The notes: a model not told the origin generated them from the sequence alone. Shown: positions 18,142-28,065, counted from the stretch's first letter. The stretch is 64,000 nt of DNA from Massilistercora timonensis (GCF_900312975.1 NZ_LT990039.1:496001-560000); one strand, 5' to 3'. Numbers and translations are program-made.

Positions 18142-19404
18142 TTACTCTTCTGTTCCTTCCTGTCTCTTTCTCTCTTCCAGCTCTGCGAATTTGGCGGCCA
18201 TCGTGGGATTCTTCCGGGTCAGCCGCTTGATGGTCAGATCCTCCGCCTTGTTGTTGGCAAGCCGCAGGTTATTCTCCGAGGAGAGCAGCGCCTCCTTGGT
18301 CTTCTGGAGATGATCGATGGTCTTGTCGATCTCGTCGATGGCCTTCTGGAACCGCTCGCTGGCGATCCGGAAGTTCCGGGCGAACTTCTCCTTGAAGTCA
18401 TTCATATCTTCCTCAAAATGGGAAATGTCGATATTCTGGTTCCTCACCACCTCCAGCTGCCTCCGGTAATCCAGAGCGTTGGTGGCCGCGTTGCGAAGGA
18501 TGGTGATGATGGGAATAAAGAACTGGGGCCGGATCACGTACATCTTGGGATACCGGTGGGACATGTCCACGATCCCCTGGTTGTAAAGCTCGCTGTCCGG
18601 CTCCAGGAGGGACACCAGCACCGCGTACTCGCAGTTTTTCTCCCGGCGGTCCTTGTCCAGCTCCTTTAAGAAGTCCTCGTTTTTCTTCTTGGTGGCCGTC
18701 TCGTCCATCTCATTTTTCATCTCGAACATGATGGAGATGAATTCCACTCCCTCCGGGTCCGTCTCCCGGTAAATGTAATCCCCTTTGCTCCCGCTTCTGG
18801 CGTCATTGTCTTTCTCAAAATAGGCGTGCTGAAATCCGGTGGCCCGCAGCTTGTTGAACTCGGTCTCACAGTGGATCTCCAGGCTCTCCCCCACCATCTT
18901 GGTGGACTGACGGGCCTTGAAATCCTTGTAATACGCCACCAGCTCATCCTTCATCTTCAGCTGTTCCTCATATTTCTCCTTCAGGGACTGCTCCTTTAAC
19001 TGGCTCTCCTTCTCCTCGGAATCCATCTGGGAGCGCAGCTTCTGGATCCTGGCATCCCGCTCGGCAAGCTCCTGATCCTTGGCCGCGATCCGCTGCGCCA
19101 GCTCCCTCTCCTTTTCCGCCGCAGCCTTCTGGATCTCCAGATCCCGGGCGTCCTTCTCTGCCTGAAGCCTGGTCTCCAGTTCCCGGATCCGGGTCTCCTG
19201 GCTGCTGATCTGCCCGCTTAGCTTCTGCTCCGTCTTCGTCCGGGCCAGCTCTTCCGCCGCCTGCTTCTCCAGGCGGAACTGAGCCTCCCGCTCCCGGATC
19301 TCTTTCTCAAACTCTTTATCCCGCACCTGCTTCACGATCGCCGCGTAGCCGGATTCATCCACCTGAAATACTTCCCCGCACTTGGGGCATCTGATCTCCC
19401 GCAT
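18142..19404 (-). CDS. DUF2130-family protein
   Basis: This 420-residue cytoplasmic protein begins with a zinc-knuckle-like [18 protein letters not shown], followed by a long charged coiled coil (about 30-165) and a globular DUF2130 domain (about 170-400) with [10 protein letters not shown] and [18 protein letters not shown]2130 has weak structural similarity to nuclease folds, but no activity is established here. A GGAGG site lies 4 nt before ATG 19404. The gene lies 10 bp from brnQ in the same operon. Confidence 0.88.
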   Translation of the reverse strand: MREIRCPKCGEVFQVDESGYAAIVKQVRDKEFEKEIREREAQFRLEKQAAEELARTKTEQKLSGQISSQETRIRELETRLQAEKDARDLEIQKAAAEKERELAQRIAAKDQELAERDARIQKLRSQMDSEEKESQLKEQSLKEKYEEQLKMKDELVAYYKDFKARQSTKMVGESLEIHCETEFNKLRATGFQHAYFEKDNDARSGSKGDYIYRETDPEGVEFISIMFEMKNEMDETATKKKNEDFLKELDKDRREKNCEYAVLVSLLEPDSELYNQGIVDMSHRYPKMYVIRPQFFIPIITILRNAATNALDYRRQLEVVRNQNIDISHFEEDMNDFKEKFARNFRIASERFQKAIDEIDKTIDHLQKTKEALLSSENNLRLANNKAEDLTIKRLTRKNPTMAAKFAELEERKRQEGTEE

Positions 19405-19413
19405 AAGTCCTCC

Positions 19414-20772
19414 TTACTTCTTTGCCTCCTGCGCCTCTCTCCTCTTATGGAGGATCAGTCCGATGACCAGTCCCACTGCTCCCGGACACAGCCAGCCAAA
19501 TCCCAGGTCTCCCAGAGGCAACAGATCTCTGGCCGCCTGGGCCGCGCCGGTGATGTGCAGGAACCTTGCGGTCCCTTCCGGCAGGGCGTTGAAGAAATCC
19601 ACCAGCGCCGCGATCAGAGTGAATCCGATCACCCAGCGGTACACGATCCTGTCATTTCCAAAGGCCTTGCCAAACAAGGTCAGAAGGATCAGGGCCACCG
19701 CCAGCGGATACAGGAACATCAGCACCGGCACCGAGTAGGCGATGATGGCGTTCAGTCCCGCGTTGGCGATCACAAAAGACACCACCGCGAAGATCACGGC
19801 CCACACCCGGTAGGACGGGCCGGATGGAAACATTTTCTCAAAGGTGGCGCCGCAGCTGGTAATCAGCCCCACCGCCGTCTTCAGACAGGCCACCGTTCCG
19901 ATCAGCGCCAGGATCACGATCCCGACACTGCCAAAATAATATTCCGAGATCTGAACCAGGGCGTCCCCGCCGTTCTCCGCCGCCGGGAATACGCCCCGGC
20001 TCTGGGTTCCCACAACGGTGATCAGAAGATAGATGGCGGACATGATGATGGCGGTGAACACACCGGCCTTCACCGTGCTCACCGCGATATCTTCCGGCTT
20101 CTCCACTCCAAGAGTGCGGATCACATTGATAACGATGATGCCAAAGGCAAGGCCTGCCAGAGCGTCCATGGTATTATACCCCTCCAGGAAGCCCTTGAAA
20201 AACGCGCCGGAAGCATAAGCGCCCTGAGGCGCGATCTCGCTGATCTCTCCCATGGGAGCCGTCAGAGCCCGCAGCACCAGCACACCCAGCAGCACCAGGA
20301 ATAAAGGCGTCAGCACCTTCCCCACCCAGGTCAGGATCTCACCTGGCCGCAGGGCAAGAAACAGGGCCACCGCGAAAAAGGCAAAGGAGAAAATTCCCAG
20401 GGCCAGCGTCTGGCTCTGCGGAGAAAGCACCGTCCCGGGACCGATGGTGAAGGATACCGTGGCACATCTTGGAATGGCGAAGAAAGGACCGATGGTCAGA
20501 TACAGGGCACAGGTAAAGAACATACCGTACCCCCTCCCGATCCGGCTACTCAGTTCCAGAAGCCCGTTCTCCCGGCTGATACCCAGAGCCGCCACGCCAA
20601 GGATAGGAAGCCCCACCCCGGTCAGAAGGAATCCCGCCGACGCCTGCCACACATCCGCGCCGGCAAGCTGCCCCATGGAAACCGGGAAGATCAGGTTCCC
20701 CGCTCCAAAGAAAAGTCCAAAAAGCATGCTGGCAATCACCAGCGACTGTCGAAAATTCAACTTCTTCGTCAT
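19414..20772 (-). CDS. brnQ: branched-chain amino acid transport system II carrier protein
   Basis: This 452-residue inner-membrane carrier has 12 predicted hydrophobic segments. It opens with FRQSLVIASMLFGLFFGAGN and has GPFFAIPRCATVSFTIG, both LIVCS-family (BrnQ) features. It takes up Leu, Ile and Val with sodium or protons. It is the first gene of a five-gene operon and has a clear promoter about 80 bp upstream. I saw no T-box or leucine-type leader in the short 5' region. Confidence 0.93.
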   Translation of the reverse strand: MTKKLNFRQSLVIASMLFGLFFGAGNLIFPVSMGQLAGADVWQASAGFLLTGVGLPILGVAALGISRENGLLELSSRIGRGYGMFFTCALYLTIGPFFAIPRCATVSFTIGPGTVLSPQSQTLALGIFSFAFFAVALFLALRPGEILTWVGKVLTPLFLVLLGVLVLRALTAPMGEISEIAPQGAYASGAFFKGFLEGYNTMDALAGLAFGIIVINVIRTLGVEKPEDIAVSTVKAGVFTAIIMSAIYLLITVVGTQSRGVFPAAENGGDALVQISEYYFGSVGIVILALIGTVACLKTAVGLITSCGATFEKMFPSGPSYRVWAVIFAVVSFVIANAGLNAIIAYSVPVLMFLYPLAVALILLTLFGKAFGNDRIVYRWVIGFTLIAALVDFFNALPEGTARFLHITGAAQAARDLLPLGDLGFGWLCPGAVGLVIGLILHKRREAQEAKK

Positions 20773-20851
20773 AATCCGTCCCTCTCATCTCTCTTAAATA
20801 TTTTCTGACATCCAACCTGGCCTGTCCCCACAGACCATATTACGTTCCTCT

Positions 20852-20880
20852 ATTATACCACCTCAAGTTTGTCCCTACAA
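20852..20880 (-). promoter_or_regulatory. brnQ operon promoter
   Basis: TTGTAG (20880-20875) and a perfect TATAAT (20857-20852) are separated by 17 bp on the minus strand. Confidence 0.65.
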
Positions 20881-20898
20881 TGGCTGTCTTGTCAAAAA

Positions 20899-20966
20899 GG
20901 TACAGGGCAAAATGCATTTGGGTACACCCCATTCTTCATTTGGGTACAGGGTAAAACGCAATTGAG
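20899..20966. repeat. two imperfect 24-bp direct repeats in the intergenic region
   Basis: Units at 20899-20922 and 20943-20966 both begin GGTACAGGG and continue with AAAA(T/C)GCA(T/A)TTG. The second runs into the giant hairpin. They may be the worn end of a mobile element; this is inference. Confidence 0.5.
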
Positions 20967-21010
20967 GACGTAGCCTTTTGTAAAAAGGCTACGTCCTCAA
21001 TTGCGTTTTA
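20952..21010 (-). terminator. 28-bp perfect hairpin overlapping an ABC ATPase stop codon
   Basis: The arms 20952-20979 and 20983-21010 pair without a mismatch around a GTA loop. The hairpin begins exactly at the stop codon of the ABC ATPase gene, so it probably ends that transcript. The stem is far longer than a normal terminator. Confidence 0.7.
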
Positions 21011-21742
21011 CAATTCCCGGTCTCGTATGATCTGCCCATCCTCCATATACAAAATCCGGTCGCACTGGGTTGCCAGCTCTTCATCGTGGGTCACCATCAG
21101 GATGGTCACCTGGTAAATGTCATTCAGCCGCCGGAAGAGTTCCATCACCCCGTTCCGGTTGGCCTTATCCAGGTTCCCGGTGGGCTCGTCGGCCAGCAGC
21201 ACCGAAGGGGACATGACAAGCGCCCTGGCGATGGCGGCCCGCTGCTGCTGCCCGCCGGAGAGCTGACTGGGAAGGGCTTCCCGTTTTGCTTCCAGTCCGG
21301 TCTCCCGCAATAGCCCCAGCAACTGTTTCTCCTTTGCTCTGCGCCCGTCCAGAAGCAGGGGCAGGATAATATTTTCCTCAATGTTCAGCGCGGGAAGAAG
21401 GAAAATAGACTGGTACACCATCCCGATGCTGCGCCTGCGAAAGACCGCCCGTTTGCTCCGCTCCATCTGGTACAGATCCTTCCCTTTGATCCACACGCTT
21501 CCTCCGTCCGGCTCTTCTATGCCACCCAGCACATGGAGCAGGGTGGATTTCCCGCACCCGGAGGGTCCCAGGATGGCCGCGAACTGCCCCTTAGGAATCT
21601 GGAAGCTGGTCTCTTTCAGCGCGTAGACCGGATTTTCCTGGGTCCCGTAGGTCTTGCAGATCTTCTGCGCCCGCAGCCCTTCCCTATCCAGGCTAGGCTT
21701 TCCCGCCTGCCCTGTTTTCTTTCTTACTGGTTCTGTCATCAT
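21008..21742 (-). CDS. ABC transporter ATP-binding protein (MacB/LolD type)
   Basis: This 244-residue ATPase carries Walker A GPSGCGKST, signature LSGGQQQRAAIARAL, Walker B VLLADEPTGNLD and the switch region VTHDEELA. It groups with ATPases that power FtsX-like permeases for peptide export or antimicrobial-peptide resistance. It starts directly after the permease stop, at the end of a regulator-kinase-ATPase-permease-ATPase cluster. The first 25 residues are a charged extension before the ABC domain. Confidence 0.92.
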   Translation of the reverse strand: MMTEPVRKKTGQAGKPSLDREGLRAQKICKTYGTQENPVYALKETSFQIPKGQFAAILGPSGCGKSTLLHVLGGIEEPDGGSVWIKGKDLYQMERSKRAVFRRRSIGMVYQSIFLLPALNIEENIILPLLLDGRRAKEKQLLGLLRETGLEAKREALPSQLSGGQQQRAAIARALVMSPSVLLADEPTGNLDKANRNGVMELFRRLNDIYQVTILMVTHDEELATQCDRILYMEDGQIIRDREL

Positions 21743-24190
21743 CTATTCCTCCCTCCGTATGGTCTCCACCAGATCCAGGTTCTTCATCTCCCGCAGCAGG
21801 AAGAGAAGAGGCAGGATCACTACGCACGCCGTCATCACCGCCTGGCCTGCCACCAGGTCCCAGGGCACATCCATAGATGACGTCATCTGGGGCGCGCCCC
21901 CATCGCTGTATAAGCCGGTCAGGATGAATAGGCTGACCGGGATCCCAAACCCAAGCCCTGCCAGGGCATATAAGAAATGCTCCAGGATCAGCATTTTCAA
22001 AACTCTTCTCCTGGTCATGCCAATGGTCTGCAGGAGGGCAAATTCCCTGCGCCGTCTCCGGAGAGAAGCCGCGTCTTTTTGCAGCACCACCAGAAGCGCC
22101 GCCAGAGAGCAGGCGCTCACCAGGGCCGCCACCAGCATAAGATGAAGGCCTTTGCCGCCTACGAAGAAGGACTGCTGGTATTCCTCCGCAAAGCTTACAA
22201 CTTCCAGTCCGCCAAGCCCCATCTCTTGCGCCAGCGCCTCGATCTCCTCCCGGATCTTTTCTTCCTCTCCTGCCCGCCTGGGGGCATTCCCGGGATATAC
22301 CACTTCATTTAGATCCGCCCGCCGGACCTCCCCGGTTTTCGTCACATCCCGGTCAAGGGCGATCTCCAGGCAGACCGTTCCTTTCTGTTCCGCCCCAAAC
22401 AACTGGTCAAAGGTGTCCATGGGCACGTAAAGGATACTGTCCCCCTCCGTATAGAAGAAATCCGAGGCAGCTTCCGCCTGCGCCGCCGTCTTAAGATACT
22501 CTGAGCGCAGCATTTCCTCATGCTCGCCGGGCAGGAGAATGAGGGCCAGCGGAAGTTCCTTTAATTCCCCCTGGATCATCAGCGGAAATGTGTTCTCCTC
22601 ATAGGGAGCTCTCTCCGCTCCCACCAGGATCCCCAGGTCTTCTGCCCTCGCCCCGGACCGGGCCAGCTTCCCCTGTTCCTCCCCGTAACGGAGATACCGC
22701 CGGAAGGTGGCTTCATCCACCCCCACGACCCGCACCAGATAGCAGAGGGCCAGCTGCGCCTGCAGTTCCTTCTCCCGGGCGTCAAAATGATCCGACTCAT
22801 AGAGATCCACATCCCGCCAGACGTGAAGTTCCTCCAGATAGGCTTTGATCTCTGCAAAAGACAATCCCTCTGTTGCATTGTAGTCCTCCGCCTCTTTCAC
22901 CACGGACACCTGAGCCACTCCCTCCAGGCTTTCGATCCTCCCAGCCAGTTCTTCCAGCGTCTCTTCCTTTGCAGCTCCGCCGTCTGTACCGGCGCCGCCC
23001 GTCTCCGTCTTCGCCCACAGGGATACCCTGGGATAATCCTGCCCCTCCTCATAAGAAGCCGCCAGCCCCCGGACGTACATCATCCCGTTCAGGAACACGC
23101 ACAGGGAAATCACCAGCAAAGCACAGGACACCCCGTAATTCCTGTGGTTCAGGATCACATTCTTGGCCGCCAGCAGAGTTTCCGCCTTGAAGAAATGCCG
23201 TTTCGCCCGCAGAAGCACCGTGGTCCGGTTCACTTCCTCCTCCCGGTCATAACCGCTGACAAGATCCAGGATCCGCTCCTTCCTCGCCCTGGCGTAGAGG
23301 CCGGAGGCAGAGCAAAGGATCACCGCCCCGCTTCCTGCCAGAACCGCCCCCAGCCACAGCGGGCTGACAGCAAGCTCCAGGTCATAAGTCGGCAGGAACC
23401 GCTCATTTAACTCCCGGCAGGAGAGAAAAAGCGCCAGCAGTCCAAGGCCCATCCCCAGGGGAACCGCCAGCGCCCCGGCCAGCAGGTTTTCCCCGTAGAT
23501 ATAGAGGCGCTTCTGCCCGTCCGAGATCCCGATCCCGTCCAGAAGCCCCACTGTCTTAAGCTTCTCCTCCATGCCGGAGATCACCACGTAATAGAGGATT
23601 ACCGCCGCGAAAATGGTGATCACAAAATCGATCATCCCAATAGCCCAGGCAGATCCTGCCTTCACCTCAGAGGCATTGAGCCCGTAATAGCTCAGCAGCT
23701 TATTGTTGAAGGTAATATCATAACTGGAAATAACCGTAAGGTTTCTCCGGGAGAACACGATCTCCCGCTCTTCCTCCGGAAGCGGGTCCATATCGATCTC
23801 CGCCCCCAGTTCATTTACTTCTTTAAAAATTCCGTGGGTCCGGTGGCGGTAAGTCACCCCGCAGCACACCCGCCCCTGCAGGTCCTCTCCTTCCTCTCCA
23901 TCCCCTATGCTGCCAGAGTCCCGGGGGCATTCTGCAAGCCTCCATACCTTACGGATCCTCCCGTTTTCCTCCAGCCTTTGCGCCTGCTCCCCTGTCAGGT
24001 TGTGGAACACCGCCTCATAAGGCCCGTTTTCCTCGATCTCCTGCCGGATCATGGCCTGCAGGCAGGAGGTGGAGAAGATGGTCATCACCGTGATGAGAAA
24101 GACCGCCGCCGTCATCCCCAGCACCAGCACCGCGAACCGGGCCGGTTTCTGCCGGATCTCTTTTATTGTCACTTTCCATAAGATTCCCAT
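21743..24190 (-). CDS. FtsX-like ABC transporter permease
   Basis: This 815-residue membrane protein has an N-terminal membrane segment, a first extracytoplasmic part, three membrane spans (about 190-300), a fourth near 360-380, a large second extracytoplasmic region (about 385-680) and three C-terminal spans. This is the two-module FtsX/MacB layout of macrolide or bacteriocin transport permeases. I favour ATG 24190, with an AGGTG site upstream; a GTG at 24199 directly after the ATPase stop is the alternative. It lies between two ATPase genes, so it may work with one or both. Confidence 0.88.
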   Translation of the reverse strand: MGILWKVTIKEIRQKPARFAVLVLGMTAAVFLITVMTIFSTSCLQAMIRQEIEENGPYEAVFHNLTGEQAQRLEENGRIRKVWRLAECPRDSGSIGDGEEGEDLQGRVCCGVTYRHRTHGIFKEVNELGAEIDMDPLPEEEREIVFSRRNLTVISSYDITFNNKLLSYYGLNASEVKAGSAWAIGMIDFVITIFAAVILYYVVISGMEEKLKTVGLLDGIGISDGQKRLYIYGENLLAGALAVPLGMGLGLLALFLSCRELNERFLPTYDLELAVSPLWLGAVLAGSGAVILCSASGLYARARKERILDLVSGYDREEEVNRTTVLLRAKRHFFKAETLLAAKNVILNHRNYGVSCALLVISLCVFLNGMMYVRGLAASYEEGQDYPRVSLWAKTETGGAGTDGGAAKEETLEELAGRIESLEGVAQVSVVKEAEDYNATEGLSFAEIKAYLEELHVWRDVDLYESDHFDAREKELQAQLALCYLVRVVGVDEATFRRYLRYGEEQGKLARSGARAEDLGILVGAERAPYEENTFPLMIQGELKELPLALILLPGEHEEMLRSEYLKTAAQAEAASDFFYTEGDSILYVPMDTFDQLFGAEQKGTVCLEIALDRDVTKTGEVRRADLNEVVYPGNAPRRAGEEEKIREEIEALAQEMGLGGLEVVSFAEEYQQSFFVGGKGLHLMLVAALVSACSLAALLVVLQKDAASLRRRRREFALLQTIGMTRRRVLKMLILEHFLYALAGLGFGIPVSLFILTGLYSDGGAPQMTSSMDVPWDLVAGQAVMTACVVILPLLFLLREMKNLDLVETIRREE

Positions 24191-24199
24191 ACCTGTCAC

Positions 24200-24871
24200 C
24201 TACCAGGGAAAGATCTGTCCGTCCCGGAGCACCAGGATCTGATCACAGATCTGGGCAAGATCCAGATCGTGAGTTGCCATCAGCACCGTCCGGTTCCAGG
24301 TGCCGGCGCACTCCCTCAGAAGTCCCATGATCTCCAGAGACTGCCTCCGGTCCAGCCGGGCGCAGGGTTCGTCCGCCAGAATGATCTCCGCGTCCGAGAG
24401 AAGGGCCCGCCCCAGCACCACCCGCTGCCGCTCCCCGCCGGAGAGCCTGGCCGGGAACCGCCTGCGCAGCCGGGTAAGGCCAAGGGCCTCCAGGATCTGC
24501 TCCAGCCGCTCTTCCTCCACCAGCCGACCTGTGTCCATGGCCATGGGAAGAAGGATATTTTCCTCCACCGTAAGCCCCGGAAGAAGCGCTCCCTCCTGGA
24601 GCACCAGGCTGATATGCCTGCGCCGGAACAGGGTCCTTTCCTCTTCCTTCATCTCCCCCAGGTCCCGACCCAGAAGATACACCTGTCCTCCGTCCGGCTC
24701 CTGCAGACCCGCCAGCAGATGGATGAGGGTCGTCTTTCCTGCGCCGGAGATCCCGGTAAGGGCCGTAAACGTCCCTTCCTCCAGCCTAAAACCTGCCCCG
24801 GAAAGCACCGGTTCTCCTTCCCCTCTGTCTGTAAATCTTTTCTTAAGTCCCTGAACTTTCAGTATCTCCAT
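24200..24871 (-). CDS. ABC transporter ATP-binding protein
   Basis: This 223-residue ATPase shows Walker A GISGAGKTT, signature LSGGERQRVVLGRAL, Walker B IILADEPCARLD and the switch ATHDLDLA. It belongs to the same MacB/LolD group as the other ATPase of the cluster but is clearly diverged from it. I chose ATG 24871 (MEILKVQGL), the start of the ABC domain; an upstream TTG would add 16 residues. Its stop lies immediately before the permease gene. Confidence 0.9.
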   Translation of the reverse strand: MEILKVQGLKKRFTDRGEGEPVLSGAGFRLEEGTFTALTGISGAGKTTLIHLLAGLQEPDGGQVYLLGRDLGEMKEEERTLFRRRHISLVLQEGALLPGLTVEENILLPMAMDTGRLVEEERLEQILEALGLTRLRRRFPARLSGGERQRVVLGRALLSDAEIILADEPCARLDRRQSLEIMGLLRECAGTWNRTVLMATHDLDLAQICDQILVLRDGQIFPW

Positions 24872-24929
24872 TTCCCTGTTATCCTTTCTGCCTTCCAGTA
24901 TACCATCCGCTCCTGACAATCCTATGACA

Positions 24930-24979
24930 AAAGGGATGGGAAATTCTTACATTTCTGTCAGAACTTCTCCCATCCCTTT
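24930..24979 (-). terminator. possible weak terminator or attenuator after the histidine kinase
   Basis: The 12-nt arms 24930-24941 and 24968-24979 are perfectly complementary, with a smaller stem inside. The hairpin overlaps the kinase stop codon. No T-run follows on the minus strand, so it may only reduce read-through from the regulatory genes into the ABC genes. Confidence 0.4.
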
Positions 24980-25907
24980 ACTTCTCCTTACGCGCAAGGG
25001 GCAGGAACACGGAAAATGTGCTTCCTTCTCCTGGCCTGGAATCCACCTTCACATACCCCTTCTCCTGCTCCAGGATCAGCCTTGCAAGGTACAGGCCAAT
25101 GCCCCAGCCCTCCTGCTGCCCCGTATCCGCTCCCCGGTAAAATTTCCGGAAGATCCTGGGAATCTCCTCCCCCGGGATCCCCGGGCCCTCATCCCGGATA
25201 TGGACCGCCCCATAGGTCTCGAAGGCCTCACAGGAAATGGTGACAGTCGACCCTTCAGGGCTATATTTCACCGCATTTTCCAGAAGATTAAAGAACACCT
25301 CCTGGGTCCATCTGGGATCGTGGTTGAGACACAGGTCAAAAGACCCCACAAACCGGATCTTGATCCCCCGGGCCCTGGCTCTTTCCTGGACCGCTTCCGC
25401 AGCCCGCCTTACCGTGTGGCCGATCCCGACAGGAAGGATCTCCAGATTCCCTCTGCCCCGCTCCAGATCCACCATCTTAAAGAGGGCCTCAAGAAGCCAC
25501 TCCAGCTTGTCCGTCTCCTCTTCCAGCCGCCTCCGGGCCCTTGCCCGCTGTTCCGGCTCCAGTTCCGTCTTCCCCAGAAGCTCCTGATAGAGCCGGATAT
25601 TGGCAAGAGGCGTCCTAAGCTGATGGGACAGATCCTGGATCAGCCCCTTCAGGGCCTCCCGGTCCTTCCCGGCTTCCTCCGCCTCCCGGCCATACCGCTT
25701 CTGGATCCGCACAAATCCGTCCCGGATCACATCTTCCGCCCCTTCCCGGTCCGCCGCCTGGGAAATGTCTTCCCCCGCCAGCATCTTCTGCTGCAGAAGC
25801 TGTACCCTCTGATAAAGCTGAAAATACCGCCGCCGGAAATACACAAATCCCCCAAAGGCCGCCGCCACAAGGAGACTTGCGATCCCCAGCATCCACATTT
25901 CACCCAT
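24978..25907 (-). CDS. sensor histidine kinase
   Basis: This kinase of about 309 residues has one N-terminal membrane span (MLGIASLLVAAAFGGFVYF), a short linker, a HisKA domain with the phospho-His in DLSHQLRTPLAN, and an ATPase domain with NLLENAVKYS, DEGPGIP and GWGIGLYLA. With almost no extracellular loop it resembles intramembrane-sensing kinases that work with ABC exporters. I prefer ATG 25907, which has AGGAG 8 nt upstream; a GTG at 25940 overlapping the regulator stop is the alternative. It should phosphorylate the regulator encoded next to it. Confidence 0.9.
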   Translation of the reverse strand: MGEMWMLGIASLLVAAAFGGFVYFRRRYFQLYQRVQLLQQKMLAGEDISQAADREGAEDVIRDGFVRIQKRYGREAEEAGKDREALKGLIQDLSHQLRTPLANIRLYQELLGKTELEPEQRARARRRLEEETDKLEWLLEALFKMVDLERGRGNLEILPVGIGHTVRRAAEAVQERARARGIKIRFVGSFDLCLNHDPRWTQEVFFNLLENAVKYSPEGSTVTISCEAFETYGAVHIRDEGPGIPGEEIPRIFRKFYRGADTGQQEGWGIGLYLARLILEQEKGYVKVDSRPGEGSTFSVFLPLARKEK

Positions 25908-25936
25908 TCCATACTCTCCTGTCTTTTCTGTGGCCG

Positions 25937-26608
25937 TCACGCCTGCCAGAGATATCCCTGGCCGTGAACCGTCCGGATCCTCCTGGGTTCCCCCGGATCC
26001 TCCTCGATCTTCACCCGCAGCCGCCGGATGGCTACCGCCAGCGTATTTTCATCCACATAGCTGCCTTCGCAATCCCAGATCCGCTCCAGAAGCTGCCCCT
26101 TGGTGAGAAGCTGTCCCGGATGTTCCAGGAAACAGAGAAGCAGCCGCTGCTCCGTACCGCTCAACGCCAGAAGCTCCCCCTGCTTTCTCACCTCTCCCTT
26201 CCCCAGGTCCACCGTAATGTCCCCGGAAGAAAGAAGAGCCGGTTCCTCCTGACGCCTTAAGATCTTCCGCACCCGGGCCTGCAGCACCGCCAGGGAGAAA
26301 GGCTTCCTCATAAAGTCGTCCACCCCCAGCTCCAGCCCCTTCACCTCGTCCATCTCCGAATCGCGGGCCGTCAGCATCAGCACCGGAAGCCTGGAAGAAG
26401 CGCGCAGCCGCCGCACCAGATCAAATCCGCTGCCGTCCGGCAGGTTGCAGTCCAGAATGAGAAGGGCAAGCCCTCCTGCCTCCAGAAGCCGCCTTCCCTC
26501 CGTCATGGTCCCCGCAGCCGCCGTCTCGTAACCCTCCAGCTCAAAAGCCAGAGCAAGCCCCTCCCGCAGGGCGCTGTCATCTTCAATGATCCCGATCTTT
26601 GGTGTCAT
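25937..26608 (-). CDS. OmpR-family response regulator
   Basis: This 223-residue protein has a receiver domain with IIEDD, the phospho-Asp in LILDCNLPDG, the Thr in MLTARD and the Lys in RKPFS. The C-terminal winged helix contains RIWDCEGSYVDENTLAVAIRR-type sequence. It is the DNA-binding partner of the adjacent kinase and probably controls the downstream ABC genes. ATG 26608 has AGGGG 8 nt upstream; a TTG two codons earlier is less likely. Confidence 0.92.
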   Translation of the reverse strand: MTPKIGIIEDDSALREGLALAFELEGYETAAAGTMTEGRRLLEAGGLALLILDCNLPDGSGFDLVRRLRASSRLPVLMLTARDSEMDEVKGLELGVDDFMRKPFSLAVLQARVRKILRRQEEPALLSSGDITVDLGKGEVRKQGELLALSGTEQRLLLCFLEHPGQLLTKGQLLERIWDCEGSYVDENTLAVAIRRLRVKIEEDPGEPRRIRTVHGQGYLWQA

Positions 26609-26646
26609 AGTCAAATCCCCTTATCCTCCACACTGATTTCTCTCTA

Positions 26647-28017
26647 TTATACCTCCTGCCGTAAAAGCCCCAGTCTCCGAATGCACTGTTTCCTTACAAA
26701 CCAGAAGCAGATCCCCTGCATAAGGATGGTGATGATCCAGGAGCCGGGATAAGAAATAAACAGGAAATACAAGGACCGGTGGCTTGGGAAGAACCCGTAG
26801 ATCCAGATGATCCTGGTGACCACCGTGCCGATCACGGACAGCACCATGGGAACCGCAGAGTGTCCCATTCCCCGCAGGGCTCCCGGCAAGAGATCCATGA
26901 TCCCGCACAGGAAATAAGGCACCGTGGTGATGGACAGGATCTCCATGCCGCACTGGATCACCTCCGGCTCCGCCGTATAGATCCCCAGCACCTGAGCGCC
27001 GAATACATAAGCGCCCACGCCCAGCACCAGCGAGACTCCCACCGACAGGATCCCGCAGTTAAGCAGCACCCGGTCCATCCGCTTTTGTTTCCCTACGCTG
27101 TAATTCTGGCTGGTGAAGCTCATGCAGGCCTGGGTCACCGCGTTCACCGCCACATAGAGGAAGCTTAGGATATTGTTGGCCGCCGTATATCCGGCCATGG
27201 CAATAGATCCGAAAGAGTTGACCGAGGACTGGAGCATGGCGTTGGACAGGTTGATCACCGTGCTCTGGATCCCGGCCGGGATCCCCACCTGGAAGATCCG
27301 CTTCATATGCTCCCGGTTAATCCCCAGCCGGGAGAACCGGATCTGGTAACTCCCCTCCGACCGGTACAGGCACCGGAGCACCAGGATACTGGAGATCAGC
27401 TGGGAGGTGATAGTCCCGATGGCAACCCCAGCCACCCCCAGAGGGATCACGATCACCAGGAGAAGGTCAAGCCCCACATTGGCCAGCCCCGCCACCAGAA
27501 GAAAGGCCAGCGGCCGCTTGGTGTCCCCCACCGCCCGGAGGATGGCCGCCCCGTAGTTATATAGCATGAAAAAAGGCATCCCCAGGAAATAGATCCGCAT
27601 GTAAAGGGCCGCCTGGCCGATCACATTTCCCGGCGTCCCCATGATTTCCAGGGCCACTCTGGACAGCCCCGCTCCTGCAAATGCCATGGCCACGCCGCTG
27701 ATCAGCGCCAGGGTAATGGCCGTATGTACCGCCTCCGACATCTCCCGGTCCCGGCCCGCCGCATAGTACCGGGCCGCCAGCACATTTGCCCCCAGGGACA
27801 CGCCGATGAACAGGTTGGTGAAAATGTTGATAAGAGCGGTAGTGGAACCCACCGCCGCCAGAGCGTCGCTTCCGGTAAATCTCCCCACAACGATGATATC
27901 CACCGCGTTGAACATCAGCTGCAGGATGCCGGATACCATCAGGGGCAGGGAAAATGAGATCAGCTTGTCCATGATGGAGCCGTTGCACATATCGATCTCG
28001 TATTTACTTCGCTTCAA
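26647..28017 (-). CDS. MATE-family multidrug exporter
   Basis: This 456-residue protein has 12 hydrophobic segments and two MATE domains, with the N-terminus KYEIDMCNGSIMDKLISFSL that is typical of clostridial MATE proteins. These exporters drive out cationic drugs with sodium or protons. The start is a TTG at 28017 with AAGGAG about 12 nt upstream; family similarity of the first ten residues supports it over ATG 27990. It lies 38 bp before the response regulator and may share its transcript. Confidence 0.9.
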   Translation of the reverse strand: MKRSKYEIDMCNGSIMDKLISFSLPLMVSGILQLMFNAVDIIVVGRFTGSDALAAVGSTTALINIFTNLFIGVSLGANVLAARYYAAGRDREMSEAVHTAITLALISGVAMAFAGAGLSRVALEIMGTPGNVIGQAALYMRIYFLGMPFFMLYNYGAAILRAVGDTKRPLAFLLVAGLANVGLDLLLVIVIPLGVAGVAIGTITSQLISSILVLRCLYRSEGSYQIRFSRLGINREHMKRIFQVGIPAGIQSTVINLSNAMLQSSVNSFGSIAMAGYTAANNILSFLYVAVNAVTQACMSFTSQNYSVGKQKRMDRVLLNCGILSVGVSLVLGVGAYVFGAQVLGIYTAEPEVIQCGMEILSITTVPYFLCGIMDLLPGALRGMGHSAVPMVLSVIGTVVTRIIWIYGFFPSHRSLYFLFISYPGSWIITILMQGICFWFVRKQCIRRLGLLRQEV

Positions 28018-28065
28018 AGCTGTGTCATCTCCTTCGTAAGTTTCATCACATTCAGGCCCGTCCCG

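Noticed and set aside
20773-20872. T-box or leucine-type riboswitch before brnQ
   Set aside because: The leader is too short, and no specifier loop, T-box sequence or antiterminator is visible.
25937-28017. Treating the MATE gene as a separate transcript from the two-component system
   Set aside because: No terminator or promoter is visible in the 38-bp gap, so a shared transcript is more likely, although unproven.
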